A stretch of 64,000 nt of DNA from Bradyrhizobium tropiciagri. Its GTDB lineage: Bacteria > Pseudomonadota > Alphaproteobacteria > Rhizobiales > Xanthobacteraceae. Made by a program: the position numbers and the translations under genes. Location of the stretch: the NCBI RefSeq assembly GCF_018130505.1, contig NZ_JAFCKH010000002.1:124001-188000 (forward strand), in the 5' to 3' direction. The notes under the pieces are model-generated. The model saw only the letters and a list, made by a program, of their open reading frames with translations, made no database searches and had not been told where the DNA came from. Below are positions 54,347 to 62,097 of this stretch, in pieces. Every line of letters starts with the position of its first letter. Position 1 is the stretch's first letter.

Positions 54347-54475
54347 CCACCAACGGTCATTGTTGCGCAACGCTGGACCCATAACCACCAATGGCTTGCG
54401 CGCCGCTGGGGCCACAGCTCGCGCCGACGACTCAAGCCTGTGGTAATGGGTCCTGGCTTTCGCCAGGACGACGGA
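54314..54475. repeat. Paired REP-like elements spanning a stop codon
   Basis: Hairpin GTCGTCCCGGC-GAAG-GCCGGGAC at the left and its inverted relative GGTCCTGGC-TTTC-GCCAGGACGAC at the right, with a short GACCCATAACCACCAA motif duplicated between them. The left hairpin is translated as the end of the ATP-grasp gene. Confidence 0.85.
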
Positions 54476-54487
54476 TTGATATGCCGC

Positions 54488-54646
54488 CTACAACGGCTCG
54501 TCGTCATTGCCGTAGCGGTCGACTTTCGGCGTCGCCATGTCGCCGTCCTCGTAATACTCGTCGTCCGGCGGCGGCGAGGGTGGTGGCGGCGTCTTCGGCT
54601 TGTCTTCGGCCTCGGCGCCGACCTTTTTCTTTCCGGCCTTGCCCAT
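54488..54646 (-). CDS. Small acidic, proline-rich hypothetical protein
   Basis: A 52-residue protein: a basic start (G-K-A-G-K-K-K), a run of Pro residues (P-P-P-P-S-P-P-P) and an acidic tail (D-D-E-Y-Y-E-D-G-D). The ATG at 54646 has AGGGGAAA ahead with good spacing, which makes it more believable than a chance frame. Function unknown; it is probably disordered. Confidence 0.6.
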   Translation of the reverse strand: MGKAGKKKVGAEAEDKPKTPPPPSPPPDDEYYEDGDMATPKVDRYGNDDEPL

Positions 54647-54754
54647 GCGTTTCCCCTGCCTGGGTGAAATCACTGGCCCAATTCTATCCCAGCCGCGGCC
54701 GCTTGTAATGTGAACGGGCGGCGCGGCGCTACCGATTACGCCGCGCCGCCTGGC

Positions 54755-57025
54755 TCAGAACGTCGCACCGGCCCGCACCATGTAGGTGCGGCCGGGCAAG
54801 GGATAGGCCGAGAAACGGCCCGCCGTGAACGAGCTTGCGATGGCGTAATCGTAGTACAGCGCGTTGAACAGATTGTTGGCGCTGACCGACCAGAAGAAGC
54901 GGTCGTATTGCCCGCTGAGCTTGAGATCGGCGGTCGCGTTGCCGGGAATGCGGCTCTGAGTGTTGGCCTGGTCGTTGTCCATGATGCGCGAGCTCCAGGC
55001 GCGCAGCGTGGCGTCGAGCACGAGATAGTTCTGCAGGATATTCCAGGTGACGCCGAGACTGCCTGTCGTGCGCGACACCAGCGGCACATCGTTGCCGGCG
55101 AAGGCGCCCTCGCGGAATACGGCGCGGGTGTAGGCCATGCCGCCGCGCAAGGTCACGGTGTCGCTGACCCGGAGCGAGGCGGTGGTCTCCGAGCCGTAGC
55201 GCCGGGTCGGATCGAGATTGACGTTGTAGAACAGCGAGGGAAGGAAATGGATCTCATTCTGCAGATCCATGAGATAGGCGCTGGTCTGTAGCTGGAACAG
55301 GTTGGTCTTGACGCGGAAGCCGGCCTCGACGTCTTCCGAGGTCTGGGTCTTCAGATTGAAGTTCTGCGATAGCGCCATGCCGGTGAAGGGATCGAAGGAC
55401 GGGCCCGAGGCGACGCGCTCGTCGACATCGGGCGTCCGAAACGCGCGCGCCGCGCGGCCGAACACCGAAAATGCGTCGGTGAGACGGTGCTCGAGACCGA
55501 GATGCAGGGCGTATTGCGTCTCGTCGCTGTCGAGCGGCGCCGCCTGCGCGTCGAAGGCGAACGGTGCATTGGGGTCGTAGCGGTCGCGCGCCGAGACGCG
55601 GGTGTTCTGCACCCGCGCGCCGTACGAAAAGTCGGTCGTCGGCAGCACGCCGATGGTGTGCTGCCAGTAGCCGGCCGCGGTCTGCTGCTCGATGTTGTAG
55701 ATGTGATAGGGGTCGACGCCCTGGAATGCGCCGCGCGCCTGGCGGAACGTCGAATCGTAATAGTCGATGCCGGTCAGGATGGTCGACGGCATGCCGAGCA
55801 TGATGTTCTTGACGCTGAGGCGCGGGGTGATCGACCAGGTGTCCAGCGCGGCATCGTTGTAGGTCGAGGCGAAGCTGATGGTCGGCACGGTGCCGAAGAA
55901 CGCGCTCTGGGTGTCGCGCTGCCGCCAGCCGCCGTCGACGATCAGGTCGACGCCGTTCATCAAGGTCTTGGTGAAGCCGGTGGTGACGCTGGCGGTATGC
56001 TGGTTGCCGTAATCGAACGGCGTCGCGGCGCCCCTGCGGTCGGTGGCCAGTTCGTTGAGGCCGATCGATGGATCGACCAGCCGCCCGCCGGGAAAACCGA
56101 GCTTCTGGTCGCTGCCGGTGACGGTGAGGAACGCGGTGAAATCAGGCGTGGTGTAGTTGATGTTGCCGACGCCGTTGCGCTGGTCGAGCGCATTGTTGAC
56201 GCGGTAGCCGTCGGACTTGATGCCGTTGCCGTAGAACGAGGTCGACCACGGCCCGGAATTGAACGCGGCGGAGACTGCGGCCGTCTGCGTGTTGAACGAG
56301 CCGTAGCCGCCTTCGGCACGGATCTTGGCCGGCGGGCCGCCGACACCGGTCTTGGTGATGATGTTGATCACGCCGCCCACCGCATTGTCGCCGTAGAGCA
56401 CGGCGCCGCTGTTGCCGCGGATGATCTCGATGCGCTCGATCGAGTCGAGCGGGATCGTGGTGAGATCGAAGCCGGCCTTGTCGACGTCGTTGAGGCGGCG
56501 GCCGTTGAGCAGGAACAGCGTATTGTCGGTGGCGAATGCGCCGAAGCCGCGCAGGTCGACCGAGCTCTTGGCGCCGTTCGGCCCGCCATAGAGCGATTGC
56601 AGCTGCACGCCCGGCACCTGCGCCAGGATCTCCGGCAGCGACTGCGTTGGCGAATGGGCGATGTCATCGGCCGTGATCACGGTCGAGGAGGTGCCGACGA
56701 TGCCGGCGAATTGCCGGCCGCCGGCCCCAGTCCCGCCGGCGCCTGATCCAGCGCCTGACGATGGCGCGCCGGCGCCGGTCCCGCTGGCCGTGCTGTCGCT
56801 CTGCGTGGTGCCCGGCGCCGGACGGCGTGATGCGGGGACCTCGTTGACGGCGGGCCTAGCGCGGGTGACGTTCTGGTCGCTCGGCTTGGCCACCTCGATC
56901 GGCGGCAGCTCGCCGGCGGCGGCCACCTGCTGTGCATGCGCGCCACTGGCGAGGATCGCCGGCGCGAGCATCGTGGTCGCCAGCAGAAGCGCGCGGCGCG
57001 GCGGGGTTAGAGGGAAGCAAAACAT
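54755..57025 (-). CDS. btuB: TonB-dependent outer-membrane receptor, probably for vitamin B12 (BtuB)
   Basis: A 756-residue outer-membrane receptor. A signal peptide (to about H-A-Q-Q, residue 32) is followed by a Gly/Ser/Pro-rich linker, the plug domain with I-E-R-I-E-I-I-R-G-N-S-G-A-V-L-Y-G-D-N-A-V-G-G-V-I-N-I-I-T, and a 22-stranded barrel ending in Phe, as outer-membrane proteins do. It would bind cobalamin outside and pass it inward using TonB energy. It is longer than E. coli BtuB (614) because of the linker and loops. The B12 role rests on the cobalamin riboswitch directly upstream and on the divergent btuCDF-like operon. The ATG at 57025 follows GAGG. Confidence 0.9.
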   Translation of the reverse strand: MFCFPLTPPRRALLLATTMLAPAILASGAHAQQVAAAGELPPIEVAKPSDQNVTRARPAVNEVPASRRPAPGTTQSDSTASGTGAGAPSSGAGSGAGGTGAGGRQFAGIVGTSSTVITADDIAHSPTQSLPEILAQVPGVQLQSLYGGPNGAKSSVDLRGFGAFATDNTLFLLNGRRLNDVDKAGFDLTTIPLDSIERIEIIRGNSGAVLYGDNAVGGVINIITKTGVGGPPAKIRAEGGYGSFNTQTAAVSAAFNSGPWSTSFYGNGIKSDGYRVNNALDQRNGVGNINYTTPDFTAFLTVTGSDQKLGFPGGRLVDPSIGLNELATDRRGAATPFDYGNQHTASVTTGFTKTLMNGVDLIVDGGWRQRDTQSAFFGTVPTISFASTYNDAALDTWSITPRLSVKNIMLGMPSTILTGIDYYDSTFRQARGAFQGVDPYHIYNIEQQTAAGYWQHTIGVLPTTDFSYGARVQNTRVSARDRYDPNAPFAFDAQAAPLDSDETQYALHLGLEHRLTDAFSVFGRAARAFRTPDVDERVASGPSFDPFTGMALSQNFNLKTQTSEDVEAGFRVKTNLFQLQTSAYLMDLQNEIHFLPSLFYNVNLDPTRRYGSETTASLRVSDTVTLRGGMAYTRAVFREGAFAGNDVPLVSRTTGSLGVTWNILQNYLVLDATLRAWSSRIMDNDQANTQSRIPGNATADLKLSGQYDRFFWSVSANNLFNALYYDYAIASSFTAGRFSAYPLPGRTYMVRAGATF

Positions 57026-57152
57026 CGGCGAGACCTCGGAATGACGGCAGTGGCACGTCACCGCGAACCCAAGTCTCACCGTCGCGCTATCAGCATCAGG
57101 TGAAGGCTAATGTCTGTACTCCCCGACCGACATCGTCGCGTGTGACCACGGT

Positions 57153-57334
57153 TGACGGCAGGTCTCCTGGCTCGCGGGTCGTTACCCTTCGTCGCCTTCC
57201 CAGGACCGAGATTCCCAGTGGCCTGTGACGAAGGATTCACCGCCTACAGTTGCGGGGGCAGCCGCGGCGTTGGGGAAAGTTTTCCCCGTACCGCATTCCC
57301 TTTTGATCCCGAATGAGGAACCGTCCGCGGCATC
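57153..57334 (-). ncRNA. Cobalamin riboswitch (leader of btuB)
   Basis: Read on the minus strand, the classic order of conserved blocks is visible: GGTTCC, AAAAGGGAA, a GGGGAAAACTTTCCCC hairpin arm, CGCAACTGTAG, CCACTGGG, GGGAAGGCGA and the B12 box GAGCCAGGAGACCTGCC (57157-57173). It lies about 130 bases ahead of the receptor start, so rising adenosylcobalamin should lower receptor expression. Whether it works by termination or by blocking translation is not clear. Confidence 0.92.
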
Positions 57335-57452
57335 TAGCGGGCGGCGGGGACCCAAAGTCAATCCCGGCGGCCGCGGGGCGGCGGCCCGGCGGCTGCGGTT
57401 TTTGCCGTGTGTCGCTTGTCTGCCACGGCGATCGCTGTCAGAGCATTGAGCG

Positions 57453-58496
57453 ATGAGCGTGCAGGATTTTGCTTTGGCCTCCGAGGTCGCGGCGCGGCGC
57501 CGGTGGGGCGCCACCGCGGCGCTGGCCGCGCTCGCGGTGCTGCTGGCGCTGATCTCGCTCGGCATCGGGCCGGTGCGGCTGTCGCCGCTGGCCGTGACCG
57601 AGGCGTTGTTCGGCGGCGGCAGCGACGTGGCGCAGGTGATCGTCCGCGAGATCCGCTTGCCGCGCACCATCCTGGCCTTTGCCATCGGCGGCATTCTCGG
57701 CCTCTCCGGCGCGGCGCTGCAGGGGCTGTTGCGCAACCCGCTGGCCTCGCCGTCGCTGTTCGGCGCGCCGCAATCGGCAGCGTTCGGCGCGGTGCTGGTG
57801 ATCTCGCTCGGGCTTGCCGATGTGCGTTCCTACGCGCTGCCGGTGGTGGCGATCGTCGCCGCGTTCGGCTCGGTGTTCGCGCTGCTGGCGATCGCCGGCC
57901 GCAATGCCGGGCTGTTGATCCTGATCCTCGCAGGGCTCGCGATCTCGAGCTTCGCGGGCGCCGCCACCGCACTGGTGATGAACCTCTCCAGCAATCCCTT
58001 CGTCGTGCTGGAGATCGCATTCTGGCTGCTCGGCTCGCTGGAGGACCGCAGTTTTCAGCACGTCGCGCTGGCGCTCCCCTTCATCGTCGCCGGCGCTGTG
58101 ATCCTGCTCAGCCAAGCCAGCGCCTTCCGCGCGCTGACGCTGGGCGAGGAGGCGGCCCAGAGCCTCGGCGTCGATATCGGGCGCTTGCGGCTGCTCGTGA
58201 TCACGGGCGTCGCGCTCGGCGTCGGCGGCGCGGTCGCGGTGACCGGCACGATCGGCTTCATTGGCCTCGTGGCGCCGCATCTGATGCGCCCCGTGATCGG
58301 TCACGATCCGGCGCGGCTTTTGGTGCCGAGCGCGCTGGCGGGATCGGCGCTACTGCTTGCGGCCGATATCGCTGTTCGTATCATCCCCTCGACCTCGGAC
58401 ATCAAGGTCGGTGTACTCACCTCGATCATTGGCGTGCCGTTCTTCCTGTATCTGATCATGCGCGAGCGCCGCGCGCTCGGCGGGGGCGTGGCATGA
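57453..58496 (+). CDS. btuC: FecCD-family ABC permease, probably for vitamin B12 (BtuC-like)
   Basis: A 347-residue inner-membrane permease with about ten predicted spans. Family marks are L-R-L-P-R-type R-E-I-R-L-P-R-T-I-L-A near residue 65-75, G-A-A-L-Q-G-L-L-R-N-P-L-A-S-P at about 86-100, and the late coupling region G-F-I-G-L-V-A-P-H-L-M-R. Such proteins import cobalamin, haem or ferric siderophores. It is the first gene of an operon divergent from the riboswitch-controlled receptor, which supports cobalamin. It overlaps the ATPase gene by four bases. No second riboswitch copy is seen before it. Confidence 0.9.
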   Translation: MSVQDFALASEVAARRRWGATAALAALAVLLALISLGIGPVRLSPLAVTEALFGGGSDVAQVIVREIRLPRTILAFAIGGILGLSGAALQGLLRNPLASPSLFGAPQSAAFGAVLVISLGLADVRSYALPVVAIVAAFGSVFALLAIAGRNAGLLILILAGLAISSFAGAATALVMNLSSNPFVVLEIAFWLLGSLEDRSFQHVALALPFIVAGAVILLSQASAFRALTLGEEAAQSLGVDIGRLRLLVITGVALGVGGAVAVTGTIGFIGLVAPHLMRPVIGHDPARLLVPSALAGSALLLAADIAVRIIPSTSDIKVGVLTSIIGVPFFLYLIMRERRALGGGVA

Positions 58497-59266
58497 CGCT
58501 GCTCTCCGCCACCGGTCTCAATGCATCCCTCGGCACTCGAAAAGTGCTGCACGACATCTCGCTGTCGCTGGCAGCGGGGCATCTGGTCGCGCTGGTCGGC
58601 CCGAACGGCGCCGGCAAGACCACGCTGTTGCGCGCGCTGGCCGGGTTGATCCCCTCCAGCGGCGAGATCCGGATCGGCGGCGATGCGCTGGCACGGCTGC
58701 CGCTGCGCGAGCGCGCAAAACGCTTCGCCTATCTGCCGCAGGGCCACATGGTGCACTGGCCGCTGCCGTCGCGCGATATCGTGGCGCTCGGCCGCTATCC
58801 GCATGGCGCGACCGATCCGGCACGGCTGTCGCAGAAAGACGTGGAGGCGGTGTTACGGGCGATGCAGGCGGTGGATGTCACTGCGTTCGCCGACCGCCGC
58901 GTCACCGAGCTCTCCGGCGGCGAACGCAGCCGCGTCGCGCTGGCGCGCGTGCTCGCGGTCGAAGCGCCCGTCATCCTCGCCGACGAGCCGACCGCATCGC
59001 TCGACCCGCGCCACCAGATCGACGTGATGCAGAAGCTGCGCAACGTCGCCGACACCGGCGTGCTGGTGGTCGTGGTGACGCATGATCTTGGCCTCGCCGC
59101 GCGCTTCGCCGATGATGTGCTGGTGCTGTCGGAAGGGCGGCTGGCGGCGCAGGGCGCACCTCGTGATGCGCTGTCGGAGGCGGTGATGGCCGATGTGTTC
59201 CGCATCAGCGCCTATCGTGCGGAGTATCAGCGCGAGGCCGTCATCGTGCCATGGGCGGACGCCTGA
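58493..59266 (+). CDS. btuD: ABC ATP-binding protein of the B12-type importer (BtuD-like)
   Basis: A 257-residue ATPase: Walker A G-P-N-G-A-G-K-T-T at 36-44, the Q-loop region Y-L-P-Q-G-H, signature L-S-G-G-E-R-S-R and Walker B V-I-L-A-D-E-P-T-A-S-L-D, then the H-loop V-T-H-D. It matches the FepC/BtuD/HmuV group. Start ATG 58493 overlaps the permease stop (ATGA). A much longer frame reaching back to 57407 exists only because the permease gene is open in that frame as well. Its stop shares a base with the start of the binding-protein gene. Confidence 0.93.
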   Translation: MTLLSATGLNASLGTRKVLHDISLSLAAGHLVALVGPNGAGKTTLLRALAGLIPSSGEIRIGGDALARLPLRERAKRFAYLPQGHMVHWPLPSRDIVALGRYPHGATDPARLSQKDVEAVLRAMQAVDVTAFADRRVTELSGGERSRVALARVLAVEAPVILADEPTASLDPRHQIDVMQKLRNVADTGVLVVVVTHDLGLAARFADDVLVLSEGRLAAQGAPRDALSEAVMADVFRISAYRAEYQREAVIVPWADA

Positions 59267-60099
59267 TGCGCCTACAGCTTGCAGCGCTGGCGGTTGCAGC
59301 GTGGCTCATGTCGTGCGTCACCTCATCGGCCGCCGGCCCGCGCATCGTCTCGATGAACGTCTGCAGCGACCAACTCGTTCTGTCGCTGGCCGATCCCGAC
59401 CAGATCCTCGGGCTCAGCCGGTTCTCGCGCGATGCGTGGCAATCCTGGGCGGCCGACAAGGCGCGTAACTATCCGCGGCTCTCCGGCGAGGCCGAGGACG
59501 TGCTGGTGTTGCGGCCGGACATCGTCGTCGTCAGTCTGTTCGACAAGCGCGCGACGCGCGAGCTGCTGAAGGCCAACGGGCTGCATCTCGTCGAGTTCAC
59601 GGTGCCGCGCACGCTCGACGAGGTGAAGGCGCAGATCCGCGCGATGGGCGAGGTGGTGCAGCATCCGGATCGCGCGGCTAGCGAGATCGCGCGGCTCGAT
59701 GCCGCGATCGGCCGCGCGCGGGTCGCGGCGAGCGGCCGTCACTATCGGGTGCTGCCGCTGGAGCGGCGCGGCTTCGTCTCCGGCGAGTCCAGCCTGATCA
59801 ATTCGCTGCTGCAAGAGGTCGGTCTTTCCAACGCTGCCGGCGAACTCGGCATCGGCGCCGGCGGCTTTGCCTCGCTGGAGGCGATTGTCAAACTGCGGCC
59901 GGATTTCATCCTGGTGGCGGAAGCCGGCGACCGCGCCGAGGACGACGGCCGCGCCTTCCTGCTGCACCCCGCGCTTGAGCGCTTCTATCCGCCCGACAAG
60001 CGCATCGTGCTGCCCGAGCGCCTCACGGTCTGCGGCGGCGTGATGCTCGCCGACGCGCTGGATAGGCTGACGGAGGAGTTGCAGCGCGTGACGCGGTGA
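59266..60099 (+). CDS. btuF: Periplasmic binding protein of the B12-type importer (BtuF-like)
   Basis: A 277-residue class III periplasmic binding protein (helical backbone fold). A signal peptide (hydrophobic residues 3-20) is followed by R-I-V-S-M-N-V-C-S-D-Q-L-V-L, the common start of the BtuF/FhuD-type mature protein; L-R-P-D-I-V-V-V marks the end of the first lobe and L-R-P-D-F-I-L-V-A the second. The ATG at 59266 uses the TGATG junction with the ATPase stop; an earlier ATG at 59251 is possible. It would deliver cobalamin to the BtuC-like permease. A haem or siderophore role is possible in principle, but the riboswitch context favours B12. Confidence 0.88.
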   Translation: MRLQLAALAVAAWLMSCVTSSAAGPRIVSMNVCSDQLVLSLADPDQILGLSRFSRDAWQSWAADKARNYPRLSGEAEDVLVLRPDIVVVSLFDKRATRELLKANGLHLVEFTVPRTLDEVKAQIRAMGEVVQHPDRAASEIARLDAAIGRARVAASGRHYRVLPLERRGFVSGESSLINSLLQEVGLSNAAGELGIGAGGFASLEAIVKLRPDFILVAEAGDRAEDDGRAFLLHPALERFYPPDKRIVLPERLTVCGGVMLADALDRLTEELQRVTR

Positions 60100-60105
60100 C
60101 TGCGT

Positions 60106-60190
60106 AGTCCGGATGCAGCGAAGCGAAATCCGGGGCCGTCGTGACCGCGGATGCGATGCCCCGGATTGCGCTGCGCTGCATCCGGGCTAC
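60106..60190. repeat. Inverted repeat TAGTCCGGATGCAGCG...CGCTGCATCCGGGCTA
   Basis: Imperfect inverted arms of about 18 bases around a 45-base centre, just after the B12 operon. It belongs with the short palindrome at 49653-49683. Confidence 0.75.
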
Positions 60191-60232
60191 AGGCCTGATC
60201 GCGGCTTCCAAGCGCGCCCGCCTCAAGTTTCC

Positions 60233-60273
60233 GTCATCCCCGCGCAAAGGCAAAGCCTTTGCGCGGGGATGAC
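60233..60273. repeat. Perfect 19-bp hairpin repeat
   Basis: A 19-bp stem (arm GTCATCCCCGCGCAAAGGC) with a 3-base AAA loop and no mismatch. One arm also occurs at the end of the compound repeat at 14193-14328. Confidence 0.85.
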
Positions 60274-60317
60274 GGATCGCATCCTCTCAGGGTGACGGCC
60301 TGATACTTATTCTGCTG

Positions 60318-61358
60318 CTAGCCCATCACCACCGGCCCGCCGGCCTTCTTCCAGGCGTCGATGCCGCCTTCGATATGCGCGGTGTTCGCCAGCCCGGCCT
60401 TCTTGGCGGCGGCGACCGCCATCGCGGAGCGCTCGCCGAAGGCGCAGAAGAACACGACGCGGCGACCGGTGGCGGCCGCCACCTCACGCAGCATGCCGCC
60501 GGGCTGCAGCGTGGCGCAGATCCCGGGATAGGGCGCGTGCAGCGCTCCGGCGAGCGTGCCGTGCTTGGCGCGTTCGCCAGCCTCGCGCAGGTCGACCAAC
60601 AGGATGTCGGGCCGGCCAAGGCTCGATATGGCGTCGCCCGCGGTGAGCGAAAGGCCTTCCTTGGCGAGCTCGTCCTGGTGCAGGCCGACATGCATGTTGG
60701 CCGGCAGCACCACGTCCATCAGCTTCGGGTTCGGCAGATTGAGGTTGTTCATCAGCTCGACGTAATCGTCGATCGATTTCACCTGCAGCCGCGGATTGTA
60801 GCGCTTCTCCTCGCCGATGGTGGAGACAGTGTCGCCCTTGTAGTCATGCGCGGGGAACACCATGGTCTCGTCCGGCAGCTTCAGCAGCCGGTTGAAGATC
60901 GAATCGTATTGCGCCCGCGCGCTGCCGTTCTGGAAATCGGTGCGGCCGGTGCCGCGGATCAACAGCGTGTCGCCGGTGAACACGCGGTCGCCCATCAGGT
61001 AGCTATAGGAATCGTCGGTGTGGCCCGGCGTGTACATCGCATCGAGGCAGAGGCCCTCGATCGTGACCTTGTCGCCGTCGGAGACGCGCATCGAGACCAC
61101 GTCGGCCTTGCTCTGCTCGCCCATGATGGTGATGCACTGGGTGCGGTCGCGCAGCTCGGCGAGGCCGGTGACGTGATCGGCGTGCAGATGGGTGTCGACC
61201 GCCTTGACCAGGCGGAGGTCGAGTTCCTGCAGCAGCTTGCAGTAGCGGTCGGCCTTCTCGAGCACCGGATCGAGGATCAGCGCCTCACCGCCGGCGCGGC
61301 TCGCGAGCAGGTAGCTATAGGTGCCGGACACGCTGTCGAAGAGCTGACGAAAGATCAT
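60318..61358 (-). CDS. Persulfide dioxygenase-rhodanese fusion (ETHE1-like)
   Basis: A 346-residue fusion. Residues 1-230 form a metallo-beta-lactamase fold with H-L-H-A-D-H (57-62), P-G-H-T-D-D and F-P-A-H-D-Y, as in ETHE1 persulfide dioxygenase, which oxidises glutathione persulfide to sulfite with O2 and iron. Residues about 245-346 form a rhodanese domain with catalytic C-A-F-G-E-R (Cys305), which moves sulfane sulfur. Fusion channels persulfide between the two active sites and is known in other bacteria. It lies beside a DsrE protein and soxB, so it fits sulfide and thiosulfate breakdown. The ATG at 61358 has an AGGTGA site, and a dyad lies 15 bases further upstream. Confidence 0.93.
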   Translation of the reverse strand: MIFRQLFDSVSGTYSYLLASRAGGEALILDPVLEKADRYCKLLQELDLRLVKAVDTHLHADHVTGLAELRDRTQCITIMGEQSKADVVSMRVSDGDKVTIEGLCLDAMYTPGHTDDSYSYLMGDRVFTGDTLLIRGTGRTDFQNGSARAQYDSIFNRLLKLPDETMVFPAHDYKGDTVSTIGEEKRYNPRLQVKSIDDYVELMNNLNLPNPKLMDVVLPANMHVGLHQDELAKEGLSLTAGDAISSLGRPDILLVDLREAGERAKHGTLAGALHAPYPGICATLQPGGMLREVAAATGRRVVFFCAFGERSAMAVAAAKKAGLANTAHIEGGIDAWKKAGGPVVMG

Positions 61359-61372
61359 GGCGGCTCACCTGT

Positions 61373-61411
61373 TCTATGGACCGAGTCTCCAGGAGGAGAT
61401 TATTCCATAGA
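61373..61411. promoter_or_regulatory. Nested dyad upstream of the persulfide dioxygenase gene
   Basis: Perfect 8-base arms TCTATGGA/TCCATAGA, 23 bases apart, enclose a smaller TCTCC-AGGA-GGAGA dyad. It starts 15 bases before the start codon, so it may be a repressor operator or part of the promoter. Sulfide-responsive ArsR-type repressors often control such genes, but the repressor is not in the window. Confidence 0.45.
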
Positions 61412-61497
61412 TAGGGCCGACTCAAAGCAAATCCATCCCCCGTAGGAATCCCGTCTCCGTTACCCTCAGGGTGACGGCTCTAATTCTGAAGGGCCTC

Positions 61498-61941
61498 TCA
61501 CGGCCGGATGTAGCTCCAGCCCTGCTCCTGCAGCTCCATCAGGTGCACGACGCCTGATGGTACGATGGTGGCGTCCGGGATTACGGAGATGGCGTGGCCT
61601 TCGGCCTTCTCCATCCCCTGCCTGGTGTTGTTGCAGGCGGAGAACTGGATCTTGCTCGGGAAGGCGAGATCCCTCAGCCGCTTGATGCGATCCTGCACCG
61701 GCGAGGTGTCGCTGCGCAGCATGTGCAGGCCGGGGCCGTAGGTGACGATGTCGACCTCCACGTCCTCGTTCTTCGCGCGGTAGTACTCGAGGACGTTGGT
61801 CGCGTTGTTGAGCGCCAGATTCATCACCTGCGGGTCGTTCTGGTCGACCTGGATGGCGACGCGATGCGGCTTGTCGGCGGCAAGTGCGGCGGTTGCGAGC
61901 GTGAGCGAAAGCGCGGCAGCTGTGACGAAACGGCGAAGCAT
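61498..61941 (-). CDS. Exported DsrE/DsrF-like protein
   Basis: A 147-residue protein with a signal peptide (residues 1-22, ending A-L-A-A-D) followed by a DsrE-type alpha/beta fold: V-A-I-Q-V-D-Q-N-D first strand, V-E-V-D-I-V-T-Y-G-P-G second strand, and S-A-C-N-N-T with a single cysteine at about residue 103 in the position used by sulfur carriers of this family. Exported DsrE proteins are often encoded with sox and related sulfur genes, and a role as a periplasmic sulfur carrier is inferred. The ATG at 61941 begins the signal. It sits between the dioxygenase fusion and soxB, all on the minus strand, with a repeat between it and soxB. Confidence 0.88.
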   Translation of the reverse strand: MLRRFVTAAALSLTLATAALAADKPHRVAIQVDQNDPQVMNLALNNATNVLEYYRAKNEDVEVDIVTYGPGLHMLRSDTSPVQDRIKRLRDLAFPSKIQFSACNNTRQGMEKAEGHAISVIPDATIVPSGVVHLMELQEQGWSYIRP

Positions 61942-61978
61942 GGCAAATATCTCTCAATGTGAGCGCCGCCCTCACTCC

Positions 61979-62062
61979 GTCATTGCGAGGAGCGAAGCGA
62001 CGCGGCAATCCATTCTTTCCCCGCGGCAAAGCATGGATTGCTTCGCTTCGCTCGCAATGACG
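61979..62062. repeat. Palindromic repeat (GTCATTGCGAGGAGCGAAGCG...CGCTTCGCTCGCAATGAC)
   Basis: An 84-base element with outer arms CGTCATTGCGAG and CTCGCAATGACG and inner GCAATCCAT/ATGGATTGC arms. This is among the most frequent bradyrhizobial intergenic repeats. It sits between soxB and the DsrE gene. Confidence 0.88.
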
Positions 62063-62097
62063 GTGAGGCAGCTACGGCAGCCGCGATCCCCGCCGCG

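Noticed and set aside
57407-58492. N-terminal extension of the BtuD-like ATPase over the whole permease gene
   Set aside because: The extension is the permease gene read in another frame. The true ATPase starts at 58493 with an ATGA overlap.
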